From NCBI RefSeq assembly GCF_026210795.1, contig NC_089441.1, positions 1,488,001 to 1,552,000 of the forward strand: a stretch of 64,000 bases of DNA, given 5' to 3'. Source of the stretch: Rhizophagus irregularis (taxonomy: Eukaryota; Glomeromycota; Glomeromycetes; Glomerales; Glomeraceae). Positions 11,116-22,665 of this stretch are shown here, in pieces (position 1 is the stretch's first letter; each line of letters starts with the position of its first letter). Position numbers and translations under genes: made by a program. Under the pieces are notes generated by a model. It was not told the origin of the DNA. It saw only the letters and a program-made list of their open reading frames with translations, and searched no databases.

Positions 11116-12557
11116 TTATTTTTTGATAACTTGAAATACTTCATAGTCATCAACATTCATACGATCAGGTAAATTAAGTGTAGGATAAGACCTTCTAAAT
11201 TCAGTTTGCCAAACATAAGAAAAGGCATAATTTGTATATAAATCGCCATAACCAAAGAATGGACCACAGTGTCTATAACATCGTATAGAATATTGATCTT
11301 CTTTACTGTAAGCTACTTTCGCAGTCCGAAAATTATTCTTATTTGTGAATGAGAATATAAAACTATCTTTGTTGACTTACTACAGTTATTTGAATCCCAT
11401 TCAAGTGGATTATAACCTCCAACTATTTGTTCTGAATTTGTAATTTTTGCTACAACTATAGTAGCTCCTTTACAATCACATTTAGCATGAAATGCTTCTG
11501 CTGTATCACCATCTCTGCTAGCTCTGTATAAAAGATTAAACTTGTAATTCAATTTACCCCTTTCTTTATCAATCCAACTTGCAAAAATTGTGAAGTGTTT
11601 TCGATTAGCTAAATTAGAATCAATATTATATCTTGGTAATAAAAGATTGAATGTCGGTTTATATCCGGGAATTTGGTGAAATTTTGAGATTTCTTCTCGT
11701 AATTCTTTAGGTAAAATTTCTTCATAAGGTTTTACTTTATCAAAGTAATCCTTATTAGATATTCCATAAAATCTAATTAAAGGAATAAATTTATTAAGAA
11801 TCTTTTTAAAGATATTAAAATCCTCTTGATTCCATTTAGAAACATCTTTATTAAGTTCTTGATCTTGTGCTAATCCCCATTTAATTAAACCTTCCCAAAT
11901 TTCAATCTCACTTAAATTCAAATCATGCTGTTTTAAAAGGAATTCCAATAATGGTGCTTCTAGACTGGTGAATTTATCAGAGTCAAATATAATTTCAATT
12001 TCAATAAAACAAAAATTCAATAAACTTATAAATAATTCATTTTGATAAAATGTTTGAAAAATATCCATAAGATTTTCTTGTAAAAATTCATAATGATCTT
12101 TAATTAAATACTTTTGGATACAGAATATTAATGTTGGAACGTTAAGTTCATCCGCTACCATTGAAAGTTTTAACATTTCGGGACCTTGCAAGTTTTTCAA
12201 ATCAATTTTTCCACAATAAATGAATCTAAAAATAAAAAAATGTTGTATTGAATTTTCATCGCATTTAGTATGTATAACGCTTCATTTTATTCATTTTAAT
12301 TACCTTAAAATAATTTCAAATAAATTTGAAGAAATGTTAGGTTTTTTAAAAATAAACTTTCCATTTTCTTTCTTGACCAAATTATTACAGAATGTTGTAT
12401 TAAAATATTGAGACCTAGTACGTAGAATGAGTGAATGTGCATGAATTTCTTTTAAATTTTCATTTTCACCAGCATATATAACTACATCATATCCTTTTTT
12501 ATTTTCAAATAATTTTTCATAATCATTACTAATCTCTTGAGAATATTCAAATGACAT
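11116..12557 (-). pseudogene. BTB-BACK-TLDc gene with a one-base deletion (twin A)
   Basis: Exons 12304-12557 and 11116-12225, with an intron from GTAATT to TTTTTAG. It is almost identical to the gene at 14676-16118. The difference that matters is one missing T at about 11368-11370: the twin has TATCTTTTGTTGAC and this copy has TATCTTTGTTGAC. After the deletion the frame leaves the TLDc domain at KSTK and stops at 11313, so the last third of TLDc is lost. The original frame downstream still matches the twin up to FQVIKK and its TAA at 11116-11118, so the damage is recent. A truncated product of about 387 aa may still be made. This branch differs from the other BTB genes (YDVVIYAGENENLKEIHAHS, FIYCGKIDL). 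Confidence 0.85.
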
Positions 12558-12828
12558 TTTTTTTTAAATTTCAGGTAGGTAAGATTAGTAATGTCCAAAT
12601 GTTGTGTGAAACGTTGATCGGACTATTAATTCCAAAATTACCAAAGTGTAACATATTCAATTTTACAAGTGAACCTTCATTTATGGTTAAACAAATTACC
12701 GTATTAATAATAATATCATGCTGTACAATGCAAATAAAAAGTATATTTCTGAAATAGAGAATGTGGTGAGCACGTGAAATTGACATAGTAATTACATACC
12801 GCTACCAGAATTAGAGTATTAATATTTC

Positions 12829-13189
12829 TTTACTAAAAATGGCCAATTTTTTGAAATGATTTTGTAATAATTTTAAAATACTACAAAAATACATTTAATA
12901 TATCAAAATGTTTTTATTATATTTTTGTTATTATTTTGTAATTATATTGTATTTAGGTCTATAAAAATAACTCAAAATAATATCACAAAAATTTTTTAAT
13001 GTTTTTGTTATTATTTTATTATTATAATATAATTAACTTTGATATTATTTTAATATTTTAATCTCAAAAATACCTTAAATATATCTTGATATATTTTAAA
13101 AATTTTACAAAATAATTGCACAATTGTTTTGATAGCCATTGTATCTAGGTCTATAAAAATATTTCAAAAAATTGGCCATTTTTAGTAAA
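12829..13189. mobile_element. 361-bp element with perfect 29-bp inverted ends
   Basis: The two ends (TTTACTAAAAATGGCC... and ...GGCCATTTTTAGTAAA) are exact reverse complements for 29 bp. The interior is AT-rich and holds two copies of AGGTCTATAAAAATA. It lies in the duplicated segment of twin A, and the corresponding place in twin B (near 16390) lacks it, so the insertion is a polymorphism between the duplicates. No transposase is encoded. Confidence 0.75.
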
Positions 13190-13545
13190 GTTGTTAATGC
13201 TGATCAATGCGCGGTGATTTTCTGGACATTTTCTTACATATAAATAAAAGAATAAAGGAATAGGTGTAACAATGAATGTAGCAAATAATATCTTACATTT
13301 TTGGTATTGTACAGCGTATCACTGCAAAATTCATTTGCCTTCGGGTCTTTTTCGGATGATAAATAATATCAATTAGGACAATACACACCAGATATCCACT
13401 ACACACCGTCCAATTATTGTTGATAAAGCACGGTGTAGTAGTACAAGTGCATTACAATATGCTAGATACATCGCCGCTTTTTAATCAAAAAATATTCTAT
13501 ATTAAAGTGAAAAATGATCAAATTAAATGAAATGTTCTTTACTTA
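13190..13545. other. Left flank of twin B duplication
   Basis: Homologous to 10800-11025 with scattered differences. No coding sequence. Confidence 0.5.
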
Positions 13546-13546
13546 T

Positions 13547-13679
13547 ATCCCTATAAAAACTAAATGTGTTGAATTTGTTTTATATTTGTGCTCACGTGTA
13601 ATAAATGTCTTCTTTAGACATTTATTACTCATGAGCACGAATTTAAAATAAATTTAACACATTTCGTTTTTATAGGGAT
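13547..13679. mobile_element. Foldback element (near-perfect palindrome)
   Basis: About 133 bp beginning ATCCCTATAAAAAC and ending GTTTTTATAGGGAT. Both arms run to the centre near 13612 with few mismatches, so the whole piece can fold into one long hairpin. The arms include CTCACGTGTAATAAATGTC and its complement. It interrupts the duplicated segment of twin B, because twin A continues directly from AATGAAATG to the GTCAGTATATATC block. Confidence 0.7.
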
Positions 13680-14063
13680 TAATAGCAAAGGGATTAGAAG
13701 ATATGATAGCCCTTTTTCATGTCTCATGGTTAATAAAACTTGGTGTGAAATAATAGTTCCATTTTATGGAAAAATCCTTTGAAATACCAGAAACGTCAGA
13801 GTGTGCTAATGACGGAATGTAATTATTACATATTTACCAGATGAATTAAAGAGTCAAGGAAACAAAACCTGTATTTTATAATTATATTAGTTTTTGTAAA
13901 CATTTAGATTTATATTATCGATTAAATGTACTTAGTAGTTATTATAATAATAGATAATATTAGTAAGGAAATTGATGAAAAATCTAAAACTCTATATTTA
14001 TTTATTAAAATTGAAATATTTAATCTTTTTTATTATTAACGAAAATGTTAGATTAACGAATCT

Positions 14064-14197
14064 CCCTGTAAAAAAAGTCGATTCGTTTTTTATATTCCAT
14101 CTTTTTTTCCATAAAAGGCTCATATTTCTGGAATTAACAATAATTTCATATCACGGAATTTATCGAATTATTTACATTTTCCGTGAATGCAATTCGT
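14064..14197. mobile_element. Partial copy of the 5972-6139 element
   Basis: Starts CCCTGTAAAAAAAGTCG and matches 5972-6100 closely (TATTCCATCTTTTTTTCC, CACGGAATTTATCG). The right inverted end is missing and a hAT-like MITE lies shortly downstream. Confidence 0.5.
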
Positions 14198-14241
14198 TTC
14201 CAAATCGATCGATACTATTGAAAAATCGAGTTAAGCAGAGT

Positions 14242-14454
14242 AGGACCCCGAAATATATATGTAGAGGTCAGGTCCAGAAGTGGTCCAAAATACGCATTCT
14301 TTCAGGGCCGGAATTACGATAATTTCAGCCATTATCTAAATTAGGAAATATTATTTTGGCTGGGATTATCCATAAAAGGAATGATCTACATGATTTTTTT
14401 GACTCATTATACGCAAACTCTGACCTGACCCTTTTATGCATATTTCGGGGTCCT
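14242..14454. mobile_element. hAT-like MITE, copy 2, with 8-bp target duplication
   Basis: 213 bp starting AGGACCCCGAAATATATA and ending CATATTTCGGGGTCCT. It is flanked on both sides by AGCAGAGT (14234-14241 and 14455-14462). An 8-bp duplication is typical of the hAT superfamily. Internal inverted blocks are AGGTCAGGT near the left and ACCTGACCC near the right. It is a homologue of 9520-9720. It has no coding capacity, so it would depend on a transposase elsewhere; a hAT transposase-like gene lies at the right edge of the window. Confidence 0.8.
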
Positions 14455-14675
14455 AGCAGAGTCAAACCGAAAAACCGGTTCGGTTCCATAATCGATTCTT
14501 GTCACTTTAGTCCAGATCCTAGTCAGTATATATCAAAATTTATTAAACCCGATTTGGGACCCGAATGAAACGATAAAAGTTTCATTTTGTTTTTAAAAAC
14601 ATAACTTTATTTAAATTGTCTGAATTACATCGGTGAATACATAAATAAATATTTATATAATTAACACAATTTATC

Positions 14676-16118
14676 TTACTTTTTGATAACTTGAAATACT
14701 TCATAGTCATCAACATTCATACTATCAGGTAAATCAAGTGTAGGATAAGACCTTCTAAATTCAGTTTTCCAAACATTAGAAAAGGCATAATTTGTATATA
14801 AATCACCAAAACCAAAGAATGGACCACAATATTCATAACATCGTACAGAATGTTGATCTTCTTTACTGTAAACTACTTTCGCAGTCCGAAAATTATTCTT
14901 ATTTGTGAATGAGAATATAAAACTATCTTTTGTTGACTTACTACAGTTATTTGAATCCCATTCAAGTGGATTATAACCCCCAACTATTTGTTCTGAATTT
15001 GTAATTTTTGCTACAACTATAGTAGCTCCCTTGTTATCACATTTAGCATGAAAAGCTGCAGCTGTATCACCATCTCTACTAGCTCTATATAAAAGATTAA
15101 ACTTGTAATTCAATTTACCCCTTTCTTTATCAATCCAACTTGCAAAAACTGTAAAGTGTTTTCGAATAGCTAAATTAGAATCAATACTATATCTCGGTAA
15201 TAAAAGATTAAATGACGGTTTATATCCGAGAATTAGGTGAAATTTTGAGATTTCTTCTCGTAATTCTTTAGGTAAAATTTCTTCATAAGGTTTTACTTTA
15301 TCAAAGTAATCCTCACTAGATATTCCACAAAATCTAATTAAAGGGATAAATTTATTAAGAATCTTTTTAAAGATATTAAAATCCTCTTGATTCCATTTAG
15401 AAACATCTTTATTAAGTTCTTGATCTTGTGCTAATCCCCATTTAATTAAACCTTCCCAAATTTCAATCTCACTTAAATTCAAATCATCCTGTTTTAAAAG
15501 GAATTCCAATAATGGTGCTTCTAGACTGGTGAATTTATCAGAGTCAAATATAATTTCAATTTCAATAAAACAAAAATTCAATAAACTTATAAATAATTCA
15601 TTTTGATAAAATGTTTGAAAAATATCCATAAGATTTTCTTGTAAAAATTCATAATGATCTTTAATTAAATACTTTTGGATACAGAATATTAATGTTGGAA
15701 CGTTAAGTTCATCCGCTACCATTGAAAGTTTTAACATTTCGGGACCTTGCAAGTTTTTCAAATCAATTTTTCCACAATAAATGAATCTAAAAATAAAAAA
15801 ATGTTGTATTGAATTTTCATCGCATTTAATATGTATAACGCTTCATTTTATTCATTTTAATTACCTTAAAATAATTTCAAATAAATTTGAAGAAATGTTA
15901 GGTTTTTTAAAAATAAACTTTCCATTTTCTTTCTTGACCAAATTATTACAGAATGTTGTATTAAAATATTGAGACCTAGTACGTAGAATGAGTGAATGTG
16001 CATGAATTTCTTTTAAATTTTCATTTTCACCAGCATATATAATTACATCATATCCTTTTTTATTTTCAAATAATTTTTCATAATCATTACTAATCTCTTG
16101 AGAATATTCAAATGACAT
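14676..16118 (-). CDS. BTB-BACK-TLDc protein, 454 aa (twin B, intact)
   Basis: Exons 15865-16118 and 14676-15786, with a 78-nt phase-2 intron. The coding length is 1365 nt with no interruption. BTB covers residues about 10-95 (YEKLFENKKGYDVIIYAG, HAHSLILRTRSQYF). The BACK part contains IYCGKIDLKNLQGPEMLKL, MDIFQTFYQNELF and LLEFLLKQDDLNLSEIE. TLDc covers about 295-452 (FASWIDKERGK, RASRDGDTAAAFHAKC, GGYNPLEWDSNNCS, DYEVFQVIKK). It is the head-to-tail duplicate of 11116-12557, repeating at a period of about 3.56 kb, and keeps the frame that the twin lost. It lacks the canonical CGG-N10-CCG promoter dyad: a CGG sits about 100 bp upstream of the ATG, but the matching CCG is degenerate. Confidence 0.92.
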
Positions 16119-17181
16119 TTTTTTTAAATTTCAGGTAGATAAAATTAGTAATGTCCAAATGTTGTGTGAAACGTTGATCGGACTTTTAATTCAAAAATTA
16201 CCGAAGTGTAACAAACATTTAATTTTGCAAATGAACCTTCATTTATAGTTAAATGAAATACTATATTAATAATAATATCATGCAGGTGGACACGTGAAAT
16301 TGACATATAATTACATACCGCTAATGATTGTTACCTTACCAGAATTAGAATATAATTATGGGTAGAATTAAAAATGGCATGGAACTCCGCCCATTAATAT
16401 TTGCTAATGTTGGTGAGATGATAACCGCGCGATGATTTTTGACGTTTTCTTACATATTTCGAGAAATTAAATAAGAGAATGAATGAAATGCCTCTATATC
16501 TTCCCTTGCTTATTAATAGAAAATTCCTTTGCTTAATAATCTTGTAATATCATGTATTTGTGCAAGACCCATTTTCGACAAATAATTCCGATCGAATAAT
16601 AATTACTGACTATTCAAGTACTTTCATTAGTCTCTATCGGAATGATTAATTTATCGAAACTATTTTTTTCGGTAATTCCGTGCGTGGATTTGTAAATAAC
16701 AAGCAGTTTGGTAAATTCTTATAACAACATTATTGACGATAAATCTCATGTTGTGTACTGTATGGAATCGAAAAAAATGAAATTTTATTTTTAAATTATT
16801 TATTACTTTTTACGAAAAATTGATTTGACAAATTTTAAGGCCTACAGCAGGATAAAGTTGTCGAACATATATAGAATGTTTACTAATAATACTCAGATGA
16901 ATGAATAAATAAGATTCATTCGATAATGATACTACAATGGATTTAAAATAAATAAAATCTTTATAATTTTTTTGGAATTTTAGCAAGTTAAAAGTTTTTC
17001 AATTTTTATTTAAGTGAAATTTTTTAAGTGAAATTTTTATTTCAAAGTTAAAATCATTTAAATCATGATCAAATCTAATAATTTTTTATTTCATCACTTT
17101 GTCAAGTAGCCTGAATTCAACTTCTCAACCCATTAAAAATCTATATAATAATAACTACAGAAATACTATAAATCATGCTAG
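16119..17181. other. Intergenic, nothing recognised
   Basis: The first 250 bp match the flank of twin A (12558-12830). The rest is AT-rich without coding signs. Confidence 0.5.
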
Positions 17182-18642
17182 TTATTTTTTAATAACTTGA
17201 AACACTTCGTAATCATCCATACTCATATTTTTTGGTAAATTAAGCGTAGGATAAGAATATACACTATTATGGTACCAAATATTTGGGCTATTATCATAAT
17301 TTAAAAGTAAGTCATTACCAAATACTGGACCCCAACGTGAATGAGTTCGAATAGAATATTGATCACCATTACTATAAACTATATTTGCACTTTGAAGGTC
17401 ATTTTTATCAGTAAATGAGAATATAAAACTATCCTTTGTTGACTTACTACAGTTATTTGAATCCCATTCAAGTGGATTATATCCTCCAATTATTTGATTC
17501 GAATTTGTGATTTTTATTACAACTATAGTAGCTTCCTTATTATCACATCTATTATGAAATGCTGCAGCTGTATTGCCATCTTTGCTACCTCTATATAAAA
17601 GATTAAATTTATATGGAATATTATTAATATCATTAATATTCATTTTCTCTTTTTTGTCGATCCAATTTGAAAAAAGTGCGATGTGTTTTCGTTTAATTAT
17701 AATAGAATTAGAATTAAATCTTGGATTTCTTTGTGGTTTATATCCAGAAATCATGTAAAATTTTAAAATATCATCTCTCAATTCTTTAGATAAAATTTCT
17801 TCATAAGGTTTAATTTTGTTGAAGTAATCTTCAATAAAGATTTCATAAAATCTAATTAAAGGAATGAACTTGTAAAGTATCCTTTTAAAGATATTAATAT
17901 CATCTTGGTTCCATTTAGTGATATCTTGATTACGTACTTGTTCTTGAGCTAAACCCCATTTAATTAAATTTTCCCAAATTTCAACTTCTTTTAAATTCAA
18001 GTCATCACGTTTTAAAATAATTTCTAATAAAGAAGCAGGTAATTGATTGAATTTATCAGAGTTGAATAAAATTTCTGGTTCAGAACAAATTTTATTCAAA
18101 CAATATTCTTGTAAATTAATAAGTGGTTTACAATATTGAATGATTTGAAGAATTCCGATAGGATCATTTTGTAAGAATTTTTGTTGATTTTGAATAATAA
18201 AATCTTCAGTAAGTTTAGTTAATTTTTTCAACATTAATTCATCAGAAGCAATCATAAAATTCAATAGTTCGGTTCCAGTTTTATTAGTGATATCGATTTG
18301 ATCGGTATAAAGATACCTAAAAAAAAAATACGAAAGTGTTAAAATAAATTAATTTATAAATTTTGTTTAACGTTTTTTTATAACTACTTACTTAAGGATC
18401 ATATCAAAAGCTTGAGGAGAAATATTTGATTTCTTAATTATATACATTCCATCTTTTTTTTCGATATTTTCTGTAAATATTTTATTAAAATATTCGGATC
18501 TACAACGTAAAATATTAGAATGTGTATGAAATTCTTTAAAATTAGGTTCTTCTCCAATCTGAATGATAACATTATAATCCGTCTCTATTTTTAATAGTTG
18601 GCCAAAAGCTTCAGATAAATTAGATTCAAAATTATATAGCAT
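17182..18642 (-). CDS. BTB-BACK-TLDc protein, 461 aa
   Basis: Exons 18392-18642 and 17182-18316, with a 75-nt phase-2 intron; the coding length is 1386 nt, intact. The product starts MLYNFESNLSEAFGQLL. BTB shows DYNVIIQIGEEPNFKEFHTHS and is one residue shorter than its paralogues before ENIEKKDG. BACK contains FLQNDPIGILQIIQY and LIKWGLAQEQV. TLDc has an insertion-like linker (KEKMNINDINNIPYKFN) before YRGSKDGNTAAAFHNRC, then GGYNPLEWDSNN and the end DYEVFQVIKK. The promoter has the N10 dyad. Confidence 0.92.
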
Positions 18643-18796
18643 TTTTTTTTCAAAATTTTTAAAAATGATTTTTTCGTAGGGATAGAAATGATCTTTAAAT
18701 AGTTTTTTTTACGAACGCAAATAATGGAATTAATGAGTTTTTTACAACAATGAAATTTTAAATTTGAAAATCTATTTTTAACAATGTATAAATTAA

Positions 18797-18812
18797 CGGA
18801 AAGAATATTCCG
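18797..18812 (-). promoter_or_regulatory. CGG-N10-CCG dyad
   Basis: CGG at 18797-18799 and CCG at 18810-18812 with ten bases between, about 155 bp upstream of the ATG at 18642. The CCAAT box seen in the other promoters is not obvious. A CACGTG hexamer follows at 18851. Confidence 0.45.
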
Positions 18813-18904
18813 ATTACGCCCCACTATATGGGGAGAAGCGGCGTGAAAGTCACGTGAATTGCAATGTCAGTTAATGCTAAGCGGCCTAAGCCATTTATTA
18901 AAGG

Positions 18905-19262
18905 ATGTTGAAATTAGAGCTTGGAACCGGTCTGAAAAACCTTAATCGGTTATTAAAACCAGTCAATTAACCAGTTAAAGAGTTTCTTAACCGGAAAACT
19001 TGATTCTGACCGGAATTAAAAATTTGACCGGAGTTAATACATTTTAAATTAAGATCCAATATAGTTAATAATGAATTTTTTTTCACTTGTTGAAGTGTAA
19101 AAAAATATGAAAATCATTAATTCTATAAATAACTATTAAAATGATTATAATCTGCATGATTTACATTTTAACCATTTTTAACCGAATAAATTAACCGGTT
19201 AACTTAGCCATTTTTAAACGGGTAAATAGATGTCTTAACTGGTTAACCATCTTACTGGCTCT
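18905..19262. repeat. Repeat rich in TTAACCGGTTAA-type words
   Basis: Copies and near-copies of AACCGGT, CCAGTTAA, TTAACCGGTTAA and TTAACTGGTTAACC fill both ends, around a central AT-rich part. The two ends (GAGCTTGGAACCGGT... and ...TTACTGGCTC) are loosely inverted, which suggests a decayed terminal-repeat element. Confidence 0.45.
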
Positions 19263-19826
19263 TATTTTATTTAAGTAAATAAAGGAACAAACTATGCCAT
19301 TAATTATTTGAATAATTTTTATCTTAATATTATCATTATCGCCTATTACTCATGGCAAATGTCTTTCTTTTCTATAAATTCAAATCATGACTCGTTTGTT
19401 TCACCATCTTTACTCAGTTTCTGGATTGTTCCATTTCTTAATACCGGATTCTGAAAACAACACTTTTGGCAACTGAAAATGAATAATTAATACTAATATT
19501 ATTTTTTATCAGTAAAAAAAAAAATTTTTATTAATTGTAAAAGATATGATCGTTCTTAGGAAATTGTTTAAAAAAAAAAAATAAACTCTATCTAATTCTT
19601 CAAATTCGCTTTTTAACGATATTTATATTTTTTGGGGGATTTATTCGTACAAAATAATACACATCTCAAACGTTAGGCCACCAAGAATATTATAATTTAA
19701 TGATGACTTTTAATTATTTGTCTATAAAAATATATTATAGTATTGTCTTATGAAAATTCTATGGATAAAAATATATGGTAAATATAAAGATGAAAATTAA
19801 ATATTATAATAAAGTATAGATAAAAT
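19263..19826. other. Intergenic, nothing recognised
   Basis: AT-rich, with no open frame or element ends supported. Confidence 0.4.
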
Positions 19827-21480
19827 TTATCTTTTTCCTTTAAATAAAGAAATTAAAGGACTTTTTTTATTTTCCGATTTTAAAATCTCTTCACTGCCCG
19901 AATTTTTAACATTTTCTATTTGAGGTATTTCAATTTCCTTTTCTAAAAAAGAACTCGATCTTCTAGTATCTGTAACTTGAAAAACTTCATAATCATCAGC
20001 ACGAAAATTTGATGGTATATCAACTCGAGAATAAGAATTCGGATTTTTACTTTTCCAATTACCATTATTATGGAAAACCAAATCACTATTATTACCACCA
20101 AAAAATGGACCATTATTTGAAAAACAACCTATAGAATGTGAATCACCATTACTATAACCTACTTTTGCACTCTGAAGAGAATTTCTATTTGTAAATGAGA
20201 ATATAAAACTGTCTTTTGTAGATTTATGATTATTACTTGAATCCCATTCAAGTGGATTATATCCTCCAATTACTTGTTCCGAATTTTTAATCTTTACTAC
20301 AATTATAGTTGCTCTCTTATAATCACATTTTTCATGAAAATCTGTAGGTTTCCATCCATCTCTAGTTGCACGATAAATAAGATTAAATTCATAAGGAATA
20401 GTTTTAATATACCTACTGGAATTTTTTCCTTTTTGATCAATCCAATTTGCAAAAAGTATAGTATGTTGTTGATTAATTATTTTAGAATCAATAAAAATTC
20501 TTGAATATCTTGGTTTTAAATTATTAAGAGTTGGTTTATATTCAGGAATCATATAATATTTAAGTAAATCATCTTTCAATTCCTTTGGTAAAACTTCTTC
20601 ATAAGGTTTAACTTTAATAATATAATCTTTAGAAGAAATACCATAAAATCTTATTAATGGAACAAATGTATATATAATTTCTTTAAAAATATTAGTGTCT
20701 TCTTGATTCCAATTAGATACATCTTGATTAAGAGTTTGAACTTGTGCTAATCCCCATTTAATTAAATTTTCCCAAATTTCAATTTCATCTAATTTCAAAT
20801 CATTCCGTTTTAAAATAATTCCCAATAAATGAGCGGATAATTGAGTAAATTTATCAGAGTTGAATAAAATTTTTGGTTCAATACAAATCGTTTCCAAATA
20901 AACTTCTTTTATTTTATCAAAAATTTTATGATCACTAACAATTTGTAGTATTCCAACCGGATCATTTCTTAATAAATGATTATTTTCAGTTATAAGACAT
21001 TTTTCAGTGAATTTAGATAATAATTCCAATTTTAATTCATTAGAAGCGATCATGATATTAAAAAGTTCAATTCCAGTTTCATTTTTTATATAACCAGTAT
21101 AAAGGTACCTTTTCAAAATAAAATAAAATAAATAAAAGAAAAAAGAAAAATTATTATGAAAAATTTTAAAAAATTTCATATAATAATAAAAATTTTTTTT
21201 AAATATTTTAAACTTACTCAAGAATAACATCAAAAGATTTTGGCGTAAAATTTGGTTTCTTAATTATATATTTTCCGTCAATTTTTTCTATATCATCAGC
21301 GGAAAGTATTTCATTAAAATGATCGCATCTACTTCGTAAGATATTAGAATGTGCATGAAATTCTTTAAAATCAGGTTCTTCTCCGATATAAATAATAACG
21401 TTATAATCCGTTTCATTTCTGAGGATTCCTTCAAGAGCTTTAATAACATTGATTATTTCAGTTTCGATATTATATGACAT
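19827..21480 (-). CDS. BTB-BACK-TLDc protein with C-terminal tail, 514 aa
   Basis: Exons 21218-21480 and 19827-21108, with a 109-nt phase-2 intron ending GAAAAG; the coding length is 1545 nt, intact. The BTB part carries a few extra residues (IINVIKALEGILRNETDY). BACK contains LLRNDPVGILQIVSD, LLGIILKRNDLKLDEIE and LIKWGLAQVQT. TLDc contains FANWIDQKGKNSS, YRATRDGWKPTDFHEKC and GGYNPLEWDSSNNHK. Unlike its neighbours, it does not stop after DYEVFQV. It adds about 48 residues rich in Ser, Glu and Lys (TDTRRSSSFLEKEIE ... SLFKGKR), probably disordered and basic at the very end. The tail is the only new feature and could be a targeting or partner-binding extension. The gene has no N10 dyad upstream. 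Confidence 0.9.
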
Positions 21481-22531
21481 AATTTAATTAAATAGTAAAA
21501 TCAGAAATTTAATTATTTTTTTTTTAAAAAAAATAAATAAATAAATAAATAAAACAAAAAAACTATTAAAAAAAAATATTTTTTTTTTTTTAAGAAAGGA
21601 AACTTTGTAAAACGTAAGTAAAACGTCAATAAATTCTTTATTTAGGTATTAAGTGTATGAAATTCCTTAAGTGTCACAGCATCAAAGGGTACAAGTGACT
21701 CAATGAATCACAACATAAAAAAATTTGTTTTTTTGAAGTACAAGATTGTCTCGTTTCACCAACTGCGCATTGTAGCTGATTACCGGCTTCAGCCAAAATT
21801 ATAGATAATTTTGACTGGAATTATATGATGCACGATTGCTGAATTAGTCTTAAATTAGTTAATGTGTAACCTTATGTAATACAAAATTATTTTCTGAATC
21901 GGGAAATCAAAATTGCATATCATTGTGAAAAAAAAGTCGAATCGATGAGGTTTTTATAATTTAATTTATTGCCATAATTATTATAATTATTTACTTACCA
22001 GCCAGTAAACAGTTATTTATTAGGAAAAAAAAAAATTTATAATTGAAAATAAAATTTTGAATTTAATTTTAATTTTGATTATTTTGATTATTAATTCGAT
22101 AAAATAAATAAAAAGGATATTTTATAGTTGTTCGCTTTAATGGCCCGGAGCGTCGCGAAGTACTATCTTTACCTATTATTGAATTAGTAAATTGAGTTTT
22201 AACCCCTGATTTTGTTCCGGTCCCATCATTCTTTTTATTGTGTAACACTTTTCTGGATGATCACACGGGTTTGTGCGACGAAATAAACTAGTAAGCAGTA
22301 TCGAATTAACTTAAATAAAATAGGACAAGCGATCGAAATTTAATTTTCTCGTGATCTGCTTATGTTATTAAAAGATATATATGATATGAGAAAATAAAAA
22401 TTTTTTCTTGGGCCATCATCACTGCGTTAAGTTATTTCTACTTTCGAAGATGCACTATTTTCTGTAACGAGAATATAAAACTAGTACTTTTCGTTGGACC
22501 TCAACTACTATATAATAATTATTGCCACGCT
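21481..22531. other. Intergenic, nothing recognised
   Basis: Includes an AATA simple repeat near 21528-21552 and long A/T runs. No gene. Confidence 0.4.
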
Positions 22532-22665
22532 TATTAGTCAGAGTATAACGTAGGACTACATATTCTACGCTAGGTGATACAAAATGTCCGGATGTTCACT
22601 TGCGTGTCGATGCTGATTGATGTCCCTCCACAATAATTTTAGGTCTTTGTTCCGGACTTAACAAC
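22532..22665. mobile_element. Small element with TTAGTC / GACTTAA ends, copy 1
   Basis: About 134 bp from ATTAGTCAGAGTATAACG to TTCCGGACTTAACAACG. It shares the blocks GATGTCC(R)GATGT, TGCTGATTG and CCGGACTTAACAAC with 26557-26697. The ends are short imperfect inverted repeats. Confidence 0.45.

Noticed and set aside
12220-12757. Plus-strand open frames opposite the twin BTB genes (also 15781-15972)
   Set aside because: They are antisense to BTB exons and introns; the minus-strand frame has the domain matches.
14356-14568. 70-codon plus-strand open frame
   Set aside because: It begins inside the hAT-like MITE and ends in repeat sequence shared with the twin flank.
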